Of a DNA stretch of 64,000 nt, positions 53,946 through 63,811 are shown piece after piece. The notes beneath the pieces are model-generated. The model was given only the letters and a program-made list of their open reading frames with translations. It was not told where the DNA came from and searched no databases. A program made the position numbers and the translations under genes. The stretch is from Chryseobacterium sp. HSC-36S06 (GTDB taxonomy: Bacteria; Bacteroidota; Bacteroidia; Flavobacteriales; Weeksellaceae). The stretch covers positions 186,001 to 250,000 of the forward strand of contig NZ_JALJZX010000002.1 in the NCBI RefSeq assembly GCF_024171485.1. The letters are read 5' to 3'. How positions within the stretch are numbered: position 1 is the stretch's first letter; every line of letters starts with the position of its first letter.

Positions 53946-56018
53946 TTATTGAGTCAGTATTTCCTGAATTTTCTTTGAGACTTTCTCGGCATTAGGCAGC
54001 ATTTCTTTTTCCAGAATCAAATTAATCGGGACTGCAGGCAGATCAAGCGATCCCGTGGCTTCAACCGGCGCATCAAGATTTTGGAAACAGTTTTTGGAAA
54101 TACGGTGTGCAAAAGCTTCCGCAAAGGAATTATTGAGTTGTTCTTCCGTTAATACCAAACATTTCCCGTGAAGTTTTACCCTTTCAAAGACTAAATCCTC
54201 ATCCAGCGGAATTAAGGTCCGTAAGTCAATGATTTCTACTTTTCCTTCATGATTTTTAGCCGCTTCTTTTGCCCAGTAAACGCCCATTCCATAAGTGACA
54301 ATCACCATCGTTCTTCCTTTTTCGGTTTCGGACTGATCAGCTTTTAAAAGAATATTTGCTTTCCCGAAAGGTAAAATATAATCTTCTGCGGGTTCGATGG
54401 TTTTAGCGTCTTCGGTACCCGGAACTTTGCTCCAGTACAATCCTTTGTGTTCAAGCATCACAACAGGATTCGGGTCGTAATAAGCTGCCTTCAATAAGCC
54501 TTTAAAGTCGGCGGCATTGCTTGGATAAGCGATTTTGATTCCTTTAATATTGGCGAGAATACTTTCCACACTTCCGCTGTGATAGGGTCCACCTCCTCCG
54601 TAAGCGCCAATAGGAACACGGATGATGTTGCTCACCGGAAATTTGCCGTTGGAAAGATAATTTGATTTTGAAATCTCTGTAATCAACTGGTTAATGCCGG
54701 GATAAATATAATCAGCGAACTGAACTTCAACAATCGGTTTCAGTCCAACGGCGCTCATCCCAACAGTAGAACCGATGATATACGCTTCCTGAATCGCAGT
54801 GTTGAAAACTCTTTTATTGCCGAATTTTTGTCCTAAAGTAACAGCCTCACGGAAAACTCCGCCAATTCTTTCGCCTACATCCTGTCCATAAAGCAATGCT
54901 TCGGGATGTTTCCACATGATTTCCTGAATCGCGTGAATGGCAGCATCGACCATTACGATTTTTTCCTGACCTTTCGGTTCGCGTTCGCCCAATTCTTCAG
55001 TAATCGGAGTGGGAGCGAAGACATGATGGGTAACGGTTTCTGCTTTTGGATCTTCCGCCGCAATCGCTTTTTGGAATGCCTGTTCGGCTTCGAGTCTTGC
55101 TTTCTTTTCAATCTGTTTCAGAAGATCCTCGCTGATGCCGTCTTCTGTAAGTGTGTTTCTTAAAATGTTTCCCGGATCTTTGGCGCGGTGTTTTGCCAAA
55201 TCTTCTTCATCACGGTAAAATTCTCGACGGACGCCGGAAGTGTGGTGTCCGATTAATACAGTTTTCGCACATACGAGCATTGGTTTTCTTTCTGTACGTA
55301 CAAAATCAACCGCTTTTTTCATGGCTTCATAACTTGCAACAAAATCGGTTCCGTCTACCCGCATTCTGTTCAGGCCAACAAAACCTGCTGCAAAATCGTA
55401 GGCATCTGAAGTGCGGGCTTCTTCTTTGGTCACTGAAATTCCCCACTCATTATCCTGTACAAGAAAAATAATAGGGAGCTGATGAAGGGCCGCAAACTGA
55501 AATGCTTCTGAAACTTCGCCTTCTGTAACTGAATTATCCCCGAAACTGCAGATTACCACAGGATTGTTTTCGAAAGTCTTTAAATTAAACTCCTGTATAT
55601 ATTTTATGCCCTGCGCAACGCCTGTGGTAGGAATCGCCTGCATGCCTGTGGCTGAACTTTGGTGAATGATTTTCGGTAGATTTTCTTCACGGCTGGAAGG
55701 GTGAGAGTAGTAAGAACGGCCGCCGGAAAATGGATCATCAGCTTTTGCCAAAAGCTGCAGCATCAAACGGTAAGGTTCAAAACCGATCCCCAGCAGTAAA
55801 CTTTCGTCGCGGTAATACGGGGAAACCCAGTCATCCTTGGTCAGCTGATAAGCGGTAGCAAGCTGAATCGCTTCGTGACCTCGTGAGGTGCTGTGGACAT
55901 ATTTCGTGATGTTTCGGTTTTCTTCATAAATATCTGCCATAGCCTTGGCAAGCATCATTTGGTGGAAAGCCTTTAATAAAATCTCTTTTGAAACGTTGTG
56001 CTTTGTGCGAATTTCCAT
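53946..56018 (-). CDS. Branched-chain 2-oxoacid dehydrogenase E1, fused alpha and beta subunits
   Basis: The product (690 residues from ATG 56018) joins an alpha half with the thiamine-diphosphate motif GDNSVTEGEVSEAFQFAA to QDN (about residues 165-200), and a beta half starting near 355 (KIVMVDAAIHAIQEIMWKHP, LYGQDVGERIGGVFREA). It decarboxylates branched-chain 2-oxoacids and passes the acyl group to lipoyl E2. A frame extension to 56027 would need TTG; the ATG at 56018 is preferred. A TATATTTG box at 56032-56025 lies almost on the start, suggesting a very short leader. E2 and E3 are not nearby. Confidence 0.93.
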   Translation of the reverse strand: MEIRTKHNVSKEILLKAFHQMMLAKAMADIYEENRNITKYVHSTSRGHEAIQLATAYQLTKDDWVSPYYRDESLLLGIGFEPYRLMLQLLAKADDPFSGGRSYYSHPSSREENLPKIIHQSSATGMQAIPTTGVAQGIKYIQEFNLKTFENNPVVICSFGDNSVTEGEVSEAFQFAALHQLPIIFLVQDNEWGISVTKEEARTSDAYDFAAGFVGLNRMRVDGTDFVASYEAMKKAVDFVRTERKPMLVCAKTVLIGHHTSGVRREFYRDEEDLAKHRAKDPGNILRNTLTEDGISEDLLKQIEKKARLEAEQAFQKAIAAEDPKAETVTHHVFAPTPITEELGEREPKGQEKIVMVDAAIHAIQEIMWKHPEALLYGQDVGERIGGVFREAVTLGQKFGNKRVFNTAIQEAYIIGSTVGMSAVGLKPIVEVQFADYIYPGINQLITEISKSNYLSNGKFPVSNIIRVPIGAYGGGGPYHSGSVESILANIKGIKIAYPSNAADFKGLLKAAYYDPNPVVMLEHKGLYWSKVPGTEDAKTIEPAEDYILPFGKANILLKADQSETEKGRTMVIVTYGMGVYWAKEAAKNHEGKVEIIDLRTLIPLDEDLVFERVKLHGKCLVLTEEQLNNSFAEAFAHRISKNCFQNLDAPVEATGSLDLPAVPINLILEKEMLPNAEKVSKKIQEILTQ

Positions 56019-56108
56019 ATTGAACAAATATAAATAATTTAGGGAGAATAGGAAAGTGCCGAATCATTGTCCGGGTCTAAAATGTGATAAAATAACGCCT
56101 TGTCCGAT

Positions 56109-56137
56109 TTGGGTTAAATAGACGCATTATATATTTG
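56109..56137 (+). promoter_or_regulatory. Promoter of the GEVED/T9SS protein gene
   Basis: TTG at 56109-56111, an 18-nt spacer and TATATTTG at 56130-56137 match the Bacteroidota consensus. The leader would be about 100 nt. Confidence 0.72.
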
Positions 56138-56240
56138 TAAATAATTACAATCTGGTAACAAATTCAGGAAAGTGGTGAATTATTATGAATTTGAATTATT
56201 TGTTTTATATTTGGAGGACAATTTTAAAAAAAATAGATAT

Positions 56241-57833
56241 ATGAAAAAATTATTACTTTCTTGTTTCCTTGCAATGGGAATCGGTGCTCAGGCACAGTTA
56301 AACTACACGGCAGATTTTGAAGACGCTACCAATGTAGGACAGTATGGCCAGTTTGGTGGTGGAACATTTGAAACCGCTGCTGCATGTTCAGGAACATTGG
56401 GTGGGCAATTGGCAATTGGTGGAACAGTTACACAAACCGGGTGGATGGTTATGAATGATGTTCTGGAAGAGGAATTCGGTAGTGTGAATAACGGTCAGGA
56501 AGCGGTTGTTACTTTCAGTTACAAAAAAGCTGCAGGAGTTACAGGAACTCTGTATGCTGCTGTTTTTACCTTTGTACCAAGTTCAGGCGCCTGGAATATT
56601 GAATATGTTAGCACCGGTACAGTGCTTGGAACTGCGGCGATTACTACTTGTGCGCAGAAAACCGGAACAATTCCGGCAGGTAAAATGCAGCCAGGACAAT
56701 CTTATGCATTCGGTGCTTGGTTTGTACCAAGCGGTGGAACCTCGGGCAATGTATTCATAGATAATATATCTATTGCACAGCAGTCTGTTACTACAGTTCC
56801 CGCATGTACAGCTTTCACAAATCCGATAAACGGCGGTGTACTGCCTTCGGGAACCAATACGTTTACATGGCCAGCAGTTGCAACTGCAGTAAATTATGTT
56901 CTTACTGTGGGAACCACGCCAGGCGGAAATGATACTTTTGGAGGTGTTGTTGCTGGAACATCCCAGAACGTAGCTCTTGCTCCTAATACAACTTACTACG
57001 CAACAGTAACACCTGCGAATACAGTTGGTGAAGCTACTGGCTGCACTGGGGTTACTTTCACTACAAATAATGTAATTACCTATTGCGGTCCTCTAACGTC
57101 AAGTGCTCCTACTGCTGTTGCACCGATCAAGTCCGTTAATTTTGCTGGAACGACCAAGACTTCAGATGCTTCTGCAACTACAATTGGCTCATTTGCGGCA
57201 TATGAAGATTTCACAACTACAGTTTTTGAGGTAAAAGATAATGTAACTTCACTTCCTCTAACGGTATTGGGAACAACTAACGGAAATCCTGTTAATGGTT
57301 GGGCAATGTCGGTATTTATCGACTGGAACAGCGATGGTGATTTTGATGATGCAGGAGAGTCTTACTTCAATACCACTGCAACGATGATCAGAAAAGCTAA
57401 TGTACCTGATAATCCAACTTCCTTAACTGGTAATATTGCGATCCCTGCAGGAACAACTTACGGCCAGAAAAGAATGAGAGTTAAGTATAACTTCTCAGGA
57501 ACAGCGATTCATCCAGCTTTGGTTTCGGGATGTGCTCAGATGGGTAACGGTCAGGCAGAAGATTATACCATTAATTACCAGCAATTCCTTGCGGTAGGTG
57601 ATGTAAATAAATCAAATGTATCTGTATATCCTAATCCATTCAAAGATGTATTGAAAATCTCAGATATTAAAGGTGTAAAATCGATCAATATCGTAGATGT
57701 ATCAGGAAGAACTGTGAAAACATTAGCACCAGCTACTGAACTTAACCTTGGGCAGCTGAAATCAGGAATGTACTTCGTGAATTTACAGTATGCTGACGGT
57801 TCTGTGAAAACAGTGAAGTCAATTAAAAAGTAA
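56241..57833 (+). CDS. Secreted GEVED-domain protein with T9SS sorting domain
   Basis: From ATG 56241 the product has 530 residues; the 69-base frame extension upstream is rejected because the signal peptide MKKLLLSCFLAMGIGAQAQ begins here. After an N-terminal jelly-roll-like domain (about 20-190) comes a fibronectin-like stretch (FTNPINGGVLPSGTNTFTWP), a GEVED domain (VFIDWNSDGDFDD to GNGQAEDYTI) and a type A T9SS C-terminal domain (SVYPNPFKDVLKI to VKSIKK). It is expected to be exported by type IX secretion to the surface, possibly as an adhesin; the ligand is unknown. Confidence 0.9.
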   Translation: MKKLLLSCFLAMGIGAQAQLNYTADFEDATNVGQYGQFGGGTFETAAACSGTLGGQLAIGGTVTQTGWMVMNDVLEEEFGSVNNGQEAVVTFSYKKAAGVTGTLYAAVFTFVPSSGAWNIEYVSTGTVLGTAAITTCAQKTGTIPAGKMQPGQSYAFGAWFVPSGGTSGNVFIDNISIAQQSVTTVPACTAFTNPINGGVLPSGTNTFTWPAVATAVNYVLTVGTTPGGNDTFGGVVAGTSQNVALAPNTTYYATVTPANTVGEATGCTGVTFTTNNVITYCGPLTSSAPTAVAPIKSVNFAGTTKTSDASATTIGSFAAYEDFTTTVFEVKDNVTSLPLTVLGTTNGNPVNGWAMSVFIDWNSDGDFDDAGESYFNTTATMIRKANVPDNPTSLTGNIAIPAGTTYGQKRMRVKYNFSGTAIHPALVSGCAQMGNGQAEDYTINYQQFLAVGDVNKSNVSVYPNPFKDVLKISDIKGVKSINIVDVSGRTVKTLAPATELNLGQLKSGMYFVNLQYADGSVKTVKSIKK

Positions 57834-57851
57834 GTTTTTTAATAATTTAGT

Positions 57852-57884
57852 AAAGGCGGCAGATTTATCTGCCGCTTTTTTTTT
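57852..57884 (+). terminator. Terminator of the GEVED/T9SS gene
   Basis: GCGGCAGA and TCTGCCGC form an 8-bp stem around TTTA, extended by A/T pairs and followed by nine T. Confidence 0.88.
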
Positions 57885-57982
57885 GAGCGGATGTTCGTAA
57901 TAAATGATATCCATTTTTTAACTTCTTCTGGTTTTTTTGTAAACATATTTTACCCTAATTTTACCAAAATTCTTCAGCAAAA

Positions 57983-60900
57983 ATGTATTTGATTTTCGAT
58001 ACCGAGACTACGGGTTTACCTAAAAATTTCAACGCACCGCTTACCGATTCCAACAACTGGCCCAGGATGGTTCAGATTGCCTGGCAACTGCATGACCGAA
58101 ACGGAAATCTGCTCGAAAATCAGGATTACATTATTAAACCCGAAGGTTACGATATCCCTTTTAACGCGACAAGAATTCACGGGATTTCTACCAAAATGGC
58201 AAAAGAAGAAGGCCGGAATTTGTCGGATGTACTGGCGGAATTTAATGAGGTGTTGCAGAAAGCTGAAGTTGTTGCCGGGCATAATATCGATTTCGATTAC
58301 AAAATTGCTGGTGCAGAATTTCACAGGAAGAATATTGAAAATATATTACAGAAAATCCCTTCCGCGGATACTATGGAACTGGGAACAGATTTCTGTAAAT
58401 TGGGTGGCGGAAGAAACGGAAGATACAAGTCTCCCAAACTCGAGGAACTCTACGAAAAACTTTACGGTGAAAAATTTGATGAAGCTCATAATGCCGCTGC
58501 CGATGTAAATGCGACTGCTCAGGTATTTTTTGAAATGATGCGTATCGGTATTATCCCTGCCGAAAACCTCAAAATATCAGAGGCCCAACTTCAGGATTTT
58601 ATCTCAAGTCATCCAAATCCGTTTCCGCCGTTCGGAATTATAATCCGTAGGCAGGTTGCCGATTCGAAAAAGAAGAAAAAAGTTGATTTTGGCGATACTG
58701 ATGAAATCGAAATTGGTGATTATTTTAATTTTCATAATCACAGCATTTACTCGTCACTGCAGGCTTCAACACATATTTCAGACCTTGTCAAAAAAGCGTT
58801 GAGCAATAATTTCTCTGCGGTAGGACTGGTTGATTTGGGGAACATGATGGGCGCTTTCAAATTTGTTTCGGAAGTGGAAAAAGCGAATGCAAACATTAAA
58901 AAAACACACAAAGAATTCGAAGAGAAAAAAATAAAAGCACAGGAAGAAGGACAGCAGTTCAGTGAACCTGAGCCAAGAAAGGAACCGCTCATTCCGGTAA
59001 TCGGATGCGAATTTTATATTTCCGACAGGCCTGAGCAGAAGCAGTTTACCAAAGATGATCCCGACCGCAGGACCAATGTGGTTTTACTTGCGAAAAATTT
59101 TAACGGATATAAAAATCTGGCAAAACTGTCGAGTTTGGGTTATGTAAATGGGTTTTATTTTGGTGTTCCGCGGATTTCCAGAAAAATGATTGCGGAGTAT
59201 AAGGATGATTTGATTGCCTTAACAGCCGGAACGTTGGGCGATATTCCCAACACGGTTCTGGAATTTGGTGAGCAGAAGGGAGAGGAACTTTTCAAATGGT
59301 GGAAAGATACTTTTGCTGAAGATTTCTATGTGCAGATTCAGAACCACCAGGTGGATGAGGAAGAACATTTAAATGAAGTTCTGCTTGAATTTGCCGAAAA
59401 ATACGATGTGAAAATTCTGGCTCAGAATGAAACGTTCTACACCGAAAAAGCCGATGCCAATATTCAGGATATTTTATACTGTATCAAAGATGGTGAAAAA
59501 CTCTCTTCACCTGTGGGGAAAGGTTTTGGCAAAAGAAGAGGTTTACCGTCCACAGAATTTTATATCAAAAATGCTGATGAGCTGAAGCAAACTTTTATCC
59601 AGTTCCCTGATGCGTTCGAGGCTTACACTGAATTTTTGGCCAAGTTTGAACCTTATACCTTAAAACGTGATGTACTGCTTCCGGAGTTTGATATTCCCGA
59701 AGAATTCTTAAGCGACGAAGATAAAATTGATGGAGGAAAACGTGGCGAAAATGCATACCTGAGACATCTAACATACGAAGGCGCAGCAAAAAGATATGGA
59801 GAAATTACTGATGAAATACGGGAACGGCTGGATTTTGAACTTGAAGTTATTGCAAACACAGGTTATCCGGGTTACTTTCTGATCGTTCAGGATTTCTGTA
59901 ATGAAGCCCGTAAAATGGGAGTTTGGGTTGGTCCCGGCCGGGGTTCTGCAGCCGGTTCTGCGGTAGCGTACTGTACGGGAATCACCAATGTAGATCCTAT
60001 TAAATATGATTTGCTATTTGAGCGTTTTCTTAATCCTGAAAGAATTTCAATGCCCGATATCGATATCGATTTCGATGACGAAGGACGCGATAAAATTATC
60101 AAATGGGTTGTAGAAAAGTACGGAAAAAATAACGTTGCTCAGATTATCACCTACTCGGTTCTGGGCGGGAAATCAGCCATTAAAGATGCAGGAAGGGTTC
60201 TGGATCTTTCAATTCCGGAAACCAACAACATCGCCAAACTGATCCCTCCAAGTCCAGGGATGAATATCGCGAAAGCTTTTTCTAAATTTGATAAATTAAG
60301 TCCTGAAGACAAAGTACTTGCACAGGAAATGAAAGATATCCTGGAGAATAAGCAGGATTCAAGATTTGGAGTGCTTTCCGCAGCACAGCGAATGGAAGGT
60401 TGTATCAGAAATACAGGAATTCATGCCTGTGGGGTAATTATTACTCCGGAAGATATTTCGAACCTTGTCCCCATTACCATTGCGGCAAAAGATCCCGATA
60501 TTCTGGTTTCGCAGTTCGATAACTCTGTAGCCGAAAGTGCCGGTTTGCTTAAAATGGATTTCCTTGGTTTGCGGACTTTAACCATCATTAAGCACGCCAT
60601 TAAACTCATCAAAGAAAGACACCAGGTTGATATTAATCCTGATGAAATTCCGCTTGATGACCTTAAGACTTATCAGCTGTTTCAGGAGGGAAGAACGATC
60701 GGAATTTTCCAGTATGAAAGTCCAGGGATGCAGAAATACATGCGCGAACTTAAACCGACACAGTTTGCAGATTTAATTGCCATGAACGCGCTGTACAGAC
60801 CGGGTCCGATAAAATATATCCCGAATTTCATCAACAGGAAAAATAAACTCGAAGAAACAGTTTACGATCTGAAGGAAACCGAAGAATTCCTCGCAGAAAC

Positions 60901-62638
60901 CTATGGGATTACCGTATATCAGGAGCAGGTAATGCTTCTTTCGCAAAAACTGGCCAACTTTACCAAAGGAGAAGCCGATACGCTGAGAAAAGCGATGGGT
61001 AAAAAGGACCGCGCCACGCTCGATAAAATGTATCCGAAATTTATCGAAGAAGGGGAGAAAAACAATCTCGCGATCGATAAACTCAATAAAATCTGGAAAG
61101 ACTGGGAAGCTTTTGCCGAATATGCCTTCAACAAATCCCACTCCACCTGTTATGCGCTGATTGCTTATCAAACAGCTTATCTGAAAGCCAATTACCCGGC
61201 AGAATATATGGCGAGTGTGATGACGAACAACTTGAACAATACCAAGCAGATAACCATGTTTATGGAGGACTGCAAAAGTATTGGGGTAGATGTTTTGGGA
61301 CCTTCTGTAAACGAATCACAGTACGAATTTTCGGTGAACGAAAAAGGACAGATCCGTTTTGGCCTTGGCGCGATTAAAGGAATTGGGGAAGGACCGAGTG
61401 AAGCCATCGTGAACACAAGAAAGGCCGGAAGATTCAAAAATATTTATGATTTCTTCGAGAAAATTCCGTCGTCACAGATGAACAAAAGAGTAGCGGAAAG
61501 TTTAGTGGTGGCAGGAGCTTTCGATGAGGTCGACCGTTATCACCGTGCTCAATATTTCGATATTGATATCTCCGGAAAAACAAATATTGAAAGACTTCTG
61601 CGTTACGGGCAGAGTTTTCAGGACAATATCAACGAAATCGAAAATTCACTTTTTGCCGATTTTGCTGATGAAGTAAAAATAGAACAGCCAAAAATAAATC
61701 CGGCTCCGGAGTGGCAAAGCATGCATAAACTCAACAAGGAAAAGGAAATTATCGGATTTTATCTCTCTGCGCATCCGCTGGACGAGTACAAATTTCAGTA
61801 TCAGTTCATTCAGGGTGCTTTAGGGAAAAAAGAAATTCTGGAAGGTCAAAAAGGCGATGTTGCTGAACTTGAAAAAATAATTCTACCGGTTGAACTTGCA
61901 GATGTAGCTGACGTTGATGATGAGTTAATCGATATTCCCGCCGATATTTTAAGCGGCGAAGAAGAAACTTTGATTGAAGAGCCTTCGAAAAAAGCAGAAC
62001 CTAAGGGAAGTTTTAATTTCCTGAATCTTGATGAGATTGAGGCCTTTAAAGATTCTGTTTTTGCCAATCAGCAGCCAGATCTGTTCAGTGATGAAAAATT
62101 GAGCTGGAAGGAAAAACAGGCGCAGAAAAATAATTCTCCTGAATATATGGTCGCAGGGTTGGTGACCGAATACAGCGTGCGCGACGGTAAAAACAGCGGC
62201 GAGAAAATAGCATTCATTACTCTGGAAGATTACAGCGGGAGTTACGGTTTCCGCCTTGGTGACCGCGATTATATGAGATTGAGAGATAAAATTGATGTGC
62301 AGCGTTTTGTGATCTTTAAAATTAAATTTTCTCAGGGTAAAGACGGAAGAGTCTTCGTAAATGTCGCTGAGGTCATCGATCTGAAAGATGCTTTTGAGAA
62401 ATTTGCAAAGAAAATGACCGTCGTTGTTAATCTGCAGGATTTGCGAAGGGAAGATATTGACTTCTTCAAAGCGAATTTTATCGAAAATCAGGGCGAGCAA
62501 AAACTGAACTTTTTTGTAAAGAACCCCGAAGATCAGTCGACAATTGAATTGATGTCGATGAAGGCACATGTGGAAATAAACGGTGACCTGCTCGAGATTA
62601 TTCACGATATGCAGAAATATGAGGTTTTCCTGAACTAA
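57983..62638 (+). CDS. dnaE: DNA polymerase III subunit alpha with fused N-terminal 3'-5' exonuclease
   Basis: The 1551-residue protein combines replication and proofreading. Residues ~1-185 are a DnaQ-like DEDDh exonuclease (FDTETTG, AGHNIDFDYK, HNAAADVNATA). A PHP domain follows from about 250 (FHNHSIYSSLQ). The polymerase core has GPGRGSAAGSAVAY and the catalytic acids in MPDIDIDFDDEGR, then YQEQVMLLSQKLANFTKGEAD, a helix-hairpin-helix and a C-terminal OB fold (VAGLVTEYSVRDGKNSGEK in parts). The fusion is typical of Bacteroidota. Start ATG at 57983 is fixed by the exonuclease strand. Confidence 0.97.
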   Translation: MYLIFDTETTGLPKNFNAPLTDSNNWPRMVQIAWQLHDRNGNLLENQDYIIKPEGYDIPFNATRIHGISTKMAKEEGRNLSDVLAEFNEVLQKAEVVAGHNIDFDYKIAGAEFHRKNIENILQKIPSADTMELGTDFCKLGGGRNGRYKSPKLEELYEKLYGEKFDEAHNAAADVNATAQVFFEMMRIGIIPAENLKISEAQLQDFISSHPNPFPPFGIIIRRQVADSKKKKKVDFGDTDEIEIGDYFNFHNHSIYSSLQASTHISDLVKKALSNNFSAVGLVDLGNMMGAFKFVSEVEKANANIKKTHKEFEEKKIKAQEEGQQFSEPEPRKEPLIPVIGCEFYISDRPEQKQFTKDDPDRRTNVVLLAKNFNGYKNLAKLSSLGYVNGFYFGVPRISRKMIAEYKDDLIALTAGTLGDIPNTVLEFGEQKGEELFKWWKDTFAEDFYVQIQNHQVDEEEHLNEVLLEFAEKYDVKILAQNETFYTEKADANIQDILYCIKDGEKLSSPVGKGFGKRRGLPSTEFYIKNADELKQTFIQFPDAFEAYTEFLAKFEPYTLKRDVLLPEFDIPEEFLSDEDKIDGGKRGENAYLRHLTYEGAAKRYGEITDEIRERLDFELEVIANTGYPGYFLIVQDFCNEARKMGVWVGPGRGSAAGSAVAYCTGITNVDPIKYDLLFERFLNPERISMPDIDIDFDDEGRDKIIKWVVEKYGKNNVAQIITYSVLGGKSAIKDAGRVLDLSIPETNNIAKLIPPSPGMNIAKAFSKFDKLSPEDKVLAQEMKDILENKQDSRFGVLSAAQRMEGCIRNTGIHACGVIITPEDISNLVPITIAAKDPDILVSQFDNSVAESAGLLKMDFLGLRTLTIIKHAIKLIKERHQVDINPDEIPLDDLKTYQLFQEGRTIGIFQYESPGMQKYMRELKPTQFADLIAMNALYRPGPIKYIPNFINRKNKLEETVYDLKETEEFLAETYGITVYQEQVMLLSQKLANFTKGEADTLRKAMGKKDRATLDKMYPKFIEEGEKNNLAIDKLNKIWKDWEAFAEYAFNKSHSTCYALIAYQTAYLKANYPAEYMASVMTNNLNNTKQITMFMEDCKSIGVDVLGPSVNESQYEFSVNEKGQIRFGLGAIKGIGEGPSEAIVNTRKAGRFKNIYDFFEKIPSSQMNKRVAESLVVAGAFDEVDRYHRAQYFDIDISGKTNIERLLRYGQSFQDNINEIENSLFADFADEVKIEQPKINPAPEWQSMHKLNKEKEIIGFYLSAHPLDEYKFQYQFIQGALGKKEILEGQKGDVAELEKIILPVELADVADVDDELIDIPADILSGEEETLIEEPSKKAEPKGSFNFLNLDEIEAFKDSVFANQQPDLFSDEKLSWKEKQAQKNNSPEYMVAGLVTEYSVRDGKNSGEKIAFITLEDYSGSYGFRLGDRDYMRLRDKIDVQRFVIFKIKFSQGKDGRVFVNVAEVIDLKDAFEKFAKKMTVVVNLQDLRREDIDFFKANFIENQGEQKLNFFVKNPEDQSTIELMSMKAHVEINGDLLEIIHDMQKYEVFLN

Positions 62639-62682
62639 TTTTAATAGCCCATAGAAAAATATTGTAGAATTTTTTGATATTG

Positions 62683-62709
62683 AAACAGCATCTTAGGTGC
62701 TGTTTTTTT
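62683..62709 (+). terminator. Terminator of dnaE
   Basis: AAACAGCATC and GGTGCTGTTT (one G-U) form a stem followed by T7. Confidence 0.82.
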
Positions 62710-62788
62710 ATGTGTTTGAGGGTGTTTCTTAGAAATTGACTTGATGTTAAGATGTTGATAGTGAATTACTTTGGGTGATTTCACGGTA

Positions 62789-62817
62789 TTGTTTCTCAAT
62801 AAAAACATGTATATTCG
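62789..62817 (+). promoter_or_regulatory. Promoter of the LuxR-type regulator gene
   Basis: TTG at 62789-62791, an 18-nt spacer and TATATTCG at 62810-62817 fit the consensus with one mismatch in the -7 box. Confidence 0.5.
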
Positions 62818-62837
62818 TAATCCTAAACACAAATCAT

Positions 62838-63494
62838 ATGAAAACTGAAATTATTCTTTTTGACAATCATTTTCTGTATTTACAAGCGTTGTGTTGTCTG
62901 TTGGATAAAAAAGGATTCGACAAAAAATACAATTATCAATATACAGTAAATCCAGATGAGTTAGAGAATTTAGTAAGTGAAAAATCAGAAATGGCGGTGC
63001 TGAATATTTTAGGATTAAGTACCAACGACGCTTTCACTTTAGTTGAACAGTTAATGACTGTAAATCCTGAGCTGAAAATCATCATTCTGACACTGAATCC
63101 TGATGTGAAAGTCATCAAGAAATTCTTCGATAAGGGCGTAAAGTCTGTCCTGAGCAGAGATACCGATGCCGCACTATTTATCACGGCATTAAATGAAGTA
63201 ATCGCCGGCAATGTTTTTATAAGCGACGAAACTAAGAATTCGCTTTATAACTTCATTTGTAATCTTGAGGATCCTAATGAAAAAAAATTCGGAGTAATAG
63301 AAGAACTTACCGGGAGAGAGAAAGAAGTACTAGAGTTGATTTGCGAAGGATTACGCACTAAAGATATTGCCGATAAACTTTTTATAAGCATTCATACCGT
63401 AGAGTCGCACCGCCGGAAAATTATGTCTAAACTCGATGTACGGAATTCATCCATGCTGGTGAAATTTGCGGTAGACAATCACTTGGTTAATTAA
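62838..63494 (+). CDS. LuxR/NarL-type response regulator with atypical receiver
   Basis: From ATG 62838 the product has 218 residues: an N-terminal receiver-like domain and a C-terminal LuxR HTH (LTGREKEVLELICEGLRTKDIADKLFIS, then HTVESHRRKIMSKL). The receiver lacks the usual phosphorylation set: the acidic pair reads FDNH (Asp9, Asn10) and the phospho-acceptor position in MAVLNILG is Asn56. It is thus probably not controlled by a kinase in the normal way. No histidine kinase lies nearby. The 63-base frame extension upstream of 62838 overlaps the promoter and is rejected. Confidence 0.9.
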   Translation: MKTEIILFDNHFLYLQALCCLLDKKGFDKKYNYQYTVNPDELENLVSEKSEMAVLNILGLSTNDAFTLVEQLMTVNPELKIIILTLNPDVKVIKKFFDKGVKSVLSRDTDAALFITALNEVIAGNVFISDETKNSLYNFICNLEDPNEKKFGVIEELTGREKEVLELICEGLRTKDIADKLFISIHTVESHRRKIMSKLDVRNSSMLVKFAVDNHLVN

Positions 63495-63496
63495 AA

Positions 63497-63522
63497 AAAA
63501 GCCACCGTAATTGGTGGTTTTT
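63497..63522. terminator. Bidirectional terminator after the LuxR-type gene
   Basis: AAAAGCCACC and GGTGGTTTTT pair around a GTAATT loop, between convergent genes ending at 63494 and 63526. Confidence 0.78.
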
Positions 63523-63525
63523 AAT

Positions 63526-63735
63526 TTATGCTGCTTTCTTTGTAGCTTTTTTCTCTGCAGAATGGTCACCTTTACAGTCTTTGTGATTCTTCATATCGCA
63601 GTTTTGGACTGTCTTTTTAGCATCCATCTTACATTCCTTGGAATCTTTGCCTGCGCAGCAGGATTTTTTGGGAGTTTCCTGGGCAAATCCCAAAGTGAAA
63701 GCACTTATCGCCAATACCGAAAAAATTTTCTTCAT
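63526..63735 (-). CDS. Small secreted Cys- and Lys-rich protein
   Basis: The 69-residue product has a signal peptide (MKKIFSVLAISAFTLGFAQ) and a mature part of about 50 residues with five Cys (SCCAGKDSKECKM, NCDM, DCKG), two His and many Lys. The Cys/His content suggests metal binding or redox buffering in the periplasm; no family is certain. I recognise similar short proteins in Chryseobacterium-like genomes, without known function. A TATATTCG box on the minus strand (63773-63766) resembles the -7 box of the neighbouring regulator. Confidence 0.75.
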   Translation of the reverse strand: MKKIFSVLAISAFTLGFAQETPKKSCCAGKDSKECKMDAKKTVQNCDMKNHKDCKGDHSAEKKATKKAA

Positions 63736-63811
63736 ATTGTTCTGGTTTTTATTTGTTTAGAGATACGAATATATGAATATTTTGGAATAAGGAAGCGCGA
63801 AACTACTATCT

